Program-made: the position numbers and the translations under genes | Shown: positions 5,208-8,257 of the stretch, piece after piece | Position numbering within the stretch: the first letter of the stretch is position 1 | How the letters are laid out: every line of letters starts with the position of its first letter | Assembly (NCBI GenBank): GCA_945956975.1 | Contig: CAMFKC010000079.1 | Location: 1-8,257, forward strand | Direction of reading: 5' to 3' | DNA: 8,257 nt | Origin: an uncultured Methylocystaceae bacterium | Lineage (GTDB): Bacteria; Pseudomonadota; Alphaproteobacteria; Rhizobiales; Beijerinckiaceae | Notes under the pieces: generated by a model | Seen by the model: the letters and a program-made list of their open reading frames with translations, nothing else | Told to the model about the DNA's origin: nothing | Databases searched by the model: none

Positions 5208-6859
5208 ACCGCTTCGCGCAACTGCTCGATCGCCTCTCCTACCAGCCCGCGCGCAACGGCAAGCTTCGCCTGATGACGGACTATTTCCGCCACACGGCCG
5301 ATCCGGAACGCGGCTATGCCCTGGCGGCTCTCACCGGCGGCCTGTCGTTTCGGCACGCCAAGCCGGCGCTGGTGCGCGATCTCGTGGCCGAACGCATCGA
5401 TCCCGCCCTTTTCGCCCTCTCCTACGATTTCGTCGGCGACCTCTCCGAGACGGTCGCGCTGCTGTGGGCGCCCGGCGACGGCGCCCATGGCTCCAACCAT
5501 CCCCCGCTGCTTCTGTCCGAAGTGGTGGAAGTCTTGCAGCAGGCCGGCCGCAACGATCTGCGCAAATTGCTGACGGGCTGGCTCGACGCGCTGGACGAGA
5601 CCGGCCGCTGGGCGCTGCTCAAGCTCATCACCGGCTCGCTGCGCGTCGGCGTTTCCGCGCGGCTCGCGCGCACGGCCGTCGCCGAACTCGGCGGCGTCGA
5701 GGTCGATGCAGTCGAGCAGGTCTGGCATGGGCTCGCGCCGCCCTATGCCCCGCTCTTCGCCTGGCTCGAAGGCAGGGGCGAGCGTCCGACCGCGATCGAT
5801 CCGGCGCCCTTCCGCCCGGCCATGCTGGCGCAGCCCCTGGATGAAAAGAATTTCGATTCGCTCGATCCGCGCGAATTCTGCGCGGAATGGAAATGGGACG
5901 GCATTCGCCTGCAGGTTTCCGCCGGTCGTGACGAACACGGCCACCGCCTGTTGCGCCTCTATTCGCGCAGCGGCGAAGAAGTGACGACCGCCTTTCCGGA
6001 TCTCGCCGACCGCCTCGGCGCGATCGCGGCCGACGAATTCGCGCTCGACGGCGAATTGCTGGTCTTGCGCGAGGGCCGCGTGCAGTCGTTCGCCACCTTG
6101 CAGCAGCGGCTCAATCGCAAGACGGTCACCGCCAAACTTCTCACGGAATTTCCGGCGCACCTACGCGCCTACGACCTGATTGCTCTGGACGGCGAAGACC
6201 TGCGCGCCCTGCCCTTCATCGAGCGGCGTGCGCGTCTCGCGCAATTCGTCGCCCGGGCCGGCTGCCCGCAGCTCGACATCTCGCCGCTGATCGATTTCGC
6301 GGACTGGCCTTCGCTCGCCGCCGCGCGCGCCGAGCCTGCGACGGCGGGCGCGGGCGAGGATGGCGCGGCGGTCGAAGGCGTGATGCTGAAGCGACGCGAC
6401 TCGATCTACGTCGCGGGCCGCCCGACCGGCCCGTGGTTCAAGTGGAAGCGCGACCCCTTCAATGTCGACGCGGTGCTGATGTATGCGCAGCGCGGACACG
6501 GCAAGCGCTCGTCGTACTACTCCGACTACACGTTCGGCGTCTGGCGGCCGGGGACGGAGGGCGACGAACTCGTGCCCGTGGGCAAGGCCTATTTCGGCTT
6601 CACCGATGAGGAACTGACCCGCATCGACCGCTTCGTCCGCAACAATACGATCGACCGTTTCGGTCCGGTGCGCGTGGTCGAGCACGGCGCGGACAAGGGC
6701 CTCGTCTTCGAGATCGCCTTCGAGGGGCTCAATCGTTCGACGCGTCACAAGTCCGGCGTCGCCATGCGTTTTCCGCGCATCGCGCGCATTCGCTGGGACA
6801 AGCCCGCGCGCGAAGCCGACCGCATCGAGGCGCTCGAGGCGCTGCTGCCGCCGGCCTGA
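5204..6859 (+). CDS. ATP-dependent DNA ligase of the ligase-associated DNA damage response
   Basis: Seals nicked DNA through a lysine-AMP intermediate; this subgroup is named in databases for cisplatin damage response. 551 residues, typical length. An N-terminal helical DNA-binding domain (about 1-200) precedes the nucleotidyltransferase core: motif I EWKWDGIR (228-235, adenylated K230), LDGELL (281-286, motif III), EGVMLKR (391-397, motif IV) and WFKWKRD (411-417, motif V). An OB-fold follows, ending with motif VI RFPRIARIRWDKP (522-534). No Ku, polymerase or phosphoesterase domain is fused, unlike LigD. The reading frame is open far upstream, to 4205, but the start is the GTG at 5204: it overlaps the exonuclease stop (GTGA), has GGAGA at 5192-5196 with 7-base spacing, and gives the family N-terminus MNRFAQLLDRL. 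It is convergent with the symporter gene. Confidence 0.95.
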   Translation: MNRFAQLLDRLSYQPARNGKLRLMTDYFRHTADPERGYALAALTGGLSFRHAKPALVRDLVAERIDPALFALSYDFVGDLSETVALLWAPGDGAHGSNHPPLLLSEVVEVLQQAGRNDLRKLLTGWLDALDETGRWALLKLITGSLRVGVSARLARTAVAELGGVEVDAVEQVWHGLAPPYAPLFAWLEGRGERPTAIDPAPFRPAMLAQPLDEKNFDSLDPREFCAEWKWDGIRLQVSAGRDEHGHRLLRLYSRSGEEVTTAFPDLADRLGAIAADEFALDGELLVLREGRVQSFATLQQRLNRKTVTAKLLTEFPAHLRAYDLIALDGEDLRALPFIERRARLAQFVARAGCPQLDISPLIDFADWPSLAAARAEPATAGAGEDGAAVEGVMLKRRDSIYVAGRPTGPWFKWKRDPFNVDAVLMYAQRGHGKRSSYYSDYTFGVWRPGTEGDELVPVGKAYFGFTDEELTRIDRFVRNNTIDRFGPVRVVEHGADKGLVFEIAFEGLNRSTRHKSGVAMRFPRIARIRWDKPAREADRIEALEALLPPA

Positions 6860-6861
6860 GT

Positions 6862-6889
6862 GTCACGCGCCCTTGTCGGGCGCGATGAC
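6862..6889. terminator. Stem-loop at the convergent ligase/symporter junction
   Basis: CGCGCCC (6866-6872) and GGGCGCG (6878-6884) form seven perfect G-C pairs around TTGTC. GTCA (6862-6865) and TGAC (6886-6889) extend the stem past a single bulged A. It begins 2 bases after the ligase stop and lies within the last codons of the opposing gene. No T run follows on either strand, so it would be at best a partial bidirectional terminator or a 3'-end stabiliser. Confidence 0.4.
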
Positions 6890-8257
6890 GTCGCCGTCCG
6901 GGCTCCACACGGCGGCGACGAACTTGTAGCCGGCAGACCTGTCTCCGCCGCCGATGAAGCTCGACAACACGCCCGCGACGATGGCCGCGAAACAGCCGAC
7001 GACGGCGGCGGCCGCCAGGCCGCGCACCGTGCCGTCGCCGGCAAACAGAAGGGCCTCTGCGGCGCCGAGGCCGATCGCGAGCGCAAACATCGCGTCGCGG
7101 CTGCGCGCGCGCGGCCATAGCGACAACGCCATCAGCGGCGCGAGCCCGACCGCCGAGAAGGCGAGCGATACGCCGATCAGGGCGCGTGGATCGAGTTCGC
7201 GCGCGCTGCACACGAACGCGCAGCCGCCGATCGAAACGACGAGGATGGCGCGTACGATCGCGAGCCGGCGGCTCGTGAGCGCTGACTTGTCGCGCAGCCG
7301 GTGGATCGCGTCGTTGCCGAGCGCCACGGCGGCCGACAGCAGGCCGGCTGCGGCAAGCGCCGCGCCGAGCGCAGCCACCGTCGCCCATACGAGGCCCGCC
7401 GCCGCCGCGCCAAATCCGCCGAGCGCCGGCAGCGCGGTGAGGAGAAACGCGCCGCGCGTGGAAATGTCCTGCGGCCGGATCACGCCGGCGTAGCCCGGCA
7501 GCTTCTGGCAGGCTTCGCGCGCCTGTCCCCAGTTGCGCGGATTGGCGTCGCAGATGCTGATCAGTTTCGCCGCGCTCGCCGCATAGAGCTGGTCGGGCGC
7601 GCGGTCGGGCCGGCGGCCGGCAAGTTGATCGAGCAGACCGAGCGCGGAGGCGGCGACCGTCGCGGCGACGAGCGCCGCCAGGACGAGGCTCCACAGTCCA
7701 GCGCCGATGCCCGTGCGCAGCGCTGCGACGCGGTCGCGCACCGTGATGAAGGGCGCGATCAGCGGCGCGGAGGCCGCCATGCCCAGCGCCATGCCGAGCG
7801 ACAGCCAGAAGCTGACGGGCTGGCCCGTATCGCCCTGCCAGAAAGAGATGAGATTCGTGGCGCGCCGCCAGGAGTCCTGGTCTCCCAGCACGGGCAGCGG
7901 CACGGGTTGTCCGGCGAGCAGGGTGAGCAGGAGCGGCAGCCCGAACCCGGCGACCGCCAGGCCCGCCGCTGCGACAGCCGCCCAGAGCACGCCGGAAAGG
8001 CCGCCCGGCACGGTGGCGATCGTGAGGATCATCGCGATGACCACGGCCGCCAGGCTGCGCGACAGGCCGGCGATCGTGGCGAGCGCCGACACCGCGGTCT
8101 CGAAGCCGGCAAGCCCGGCGAGCAGCGCGCTGACTCCGACCAGCAGCGCTGCGCCAAGGCGCAAGGCCATGTTGTCGAACCGCGCGCCGACAAGATCCGA
8201 AATGGAGAAGGCGCCGGTCTTGCGCAGAAAGGGCCCACTGAAAAGGGCCGCGCAGCC
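6863..8257 (-). CDS. Sodium:solute symporter family membrane protein (N-terminus cut by window edge)
   Basis: Inner-membrane secondary transporter of the SSS family, in the ActP / VC_2705-like range; substrate not determinable. 464 residues are visible and the frame stays open to the right edge, so an internal ATG at 8170 should not be taken as the start. The segment LRKTGAFSISDLVGARF (11-27 of the visible part) is the hallmark loop of the family, and about ten hydrophobic membrane segments follow. A hydrophilic loop (about 212-262) carries two cysteines 14 residues apart (236 and 250). The helix after it (about 296-317, ending LGNDAIHRLRD) corresponds to the SxxSHDLY-type region but lacks the paired serines of the classical Na2 site. 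The C-terminus is short, with no kinase domain. It is the last gene on its strand here, 3 bp from the ligase stop. Confidence 0.85.
   Translation of the reverse strand, partial: GCAALFSGPFLRKTGAFSISDLVGARFDNMALRLGAALLVGVSALLAGLAGFETAVSALATIAGLSRSLAAVVIAMILTIATVPGGLSGVLWAAVAAAGLAVAGFGLPLLLTLLAGQPVPLPVLGDQDSWRRATNLISFWQGDTGQPVSFWLSLGMALGMAASAPLIAPFITVRDRVAALRTGIGAGLWSLVLAALVAATVAASALGLLDQLAGRRPDRAPDQLYAASAAKLISICDANPRNWGQAREACQKLPGYAGVIRPQDISTRGAFLLTALPALGGFGAAAAGLVWATVAALGAALAAAGLLSAAVALGNDAIHRLRDKSALTSRRLAIVRAILVVSIGGCAFVCSARELDPRALIGVSLAFSAVGLAPLMALSLWPRARSRDAMFALAIGLGAAEALLFAGDGTVRGLAAAAVVGCFAAIVAGVLSSFIGGGDRSAGYKFVAAVWSPDGDVIAPDKGA

Noticed and set aside
5003..6160. 385-residue minus-strand open frame opposite the ligase
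   Set aside because: Antisense shadow without motifs; the ligase catalytic motifs run through the same region on the plus strand.

Overview
The window looks like chromosomal DNA of a high-GC alphaproteobacterium, most likely Rhizobiales/Hyphomicrobiales. This rests on strong G/C bias at third codon positions, a small exported protein with a Tyr/Pro-rich body and a paired-Cys tail, and a promoter-like GGAAC-N16-CGTT element typical of the alphaproteobacterial general stress sigma factor EcfG. The species cannot be named from the sequence alone.

The backbone is a complete four-gene 'ligase-associated DNA damage response' set, split into two divergent arms. The left arm (minus strand) encodes an Lhr-type DEXH helicase (559-3066) followed by the metallophosphatase PdeM (1-553, cut by the left edge). 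The right arm (plus strand) encodes a metallo-beta-lactamase-fold exonuclease (4149-5207) whose stop overlaps the GTG start of an ATP-dependent DNA ligase (5204-6859). In many genomes these four genes are adjacent; here about 1.1 kb separates the arms.

That 1.1 kb (3067-4148) is the most interesting part. It holds two small exported proteins of unknown function (3331-3717 and 3832-4107) and a high density of regulatory-looking sequence: a perfect CRP consensus palindrome (3126-3141) placed where a class II activator site should be relative to a TATCAT -10 box; two back-to-back stem-loops immediately downstream; an EcfG-type promoter (3721-3745) whose predicted transcript would begin with a stem-loop; a leader segment partly repeated in front of both small genes; and a 20-bp palindrome (4145-4164) lying across the exonuclease start codon just after a possible -10 box. 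Inference: the exonuclease-ligase pair may be expressed both from the stress promoter, by read-through from the small gene at 3832, and from its own operator-controlled promoter. The helicase arm diverges from the CRP-site region.

The right end (6863-8257, minus strand) is the C-terminal 464 residues of a sodium:solute symporter-family membrane protein, convergent with the ligase with only 3 bp between stop codons and a strong stem-loop at the junction. No tRNA, rRNA, CRISPR, insertion sequence or phage gene was seen.
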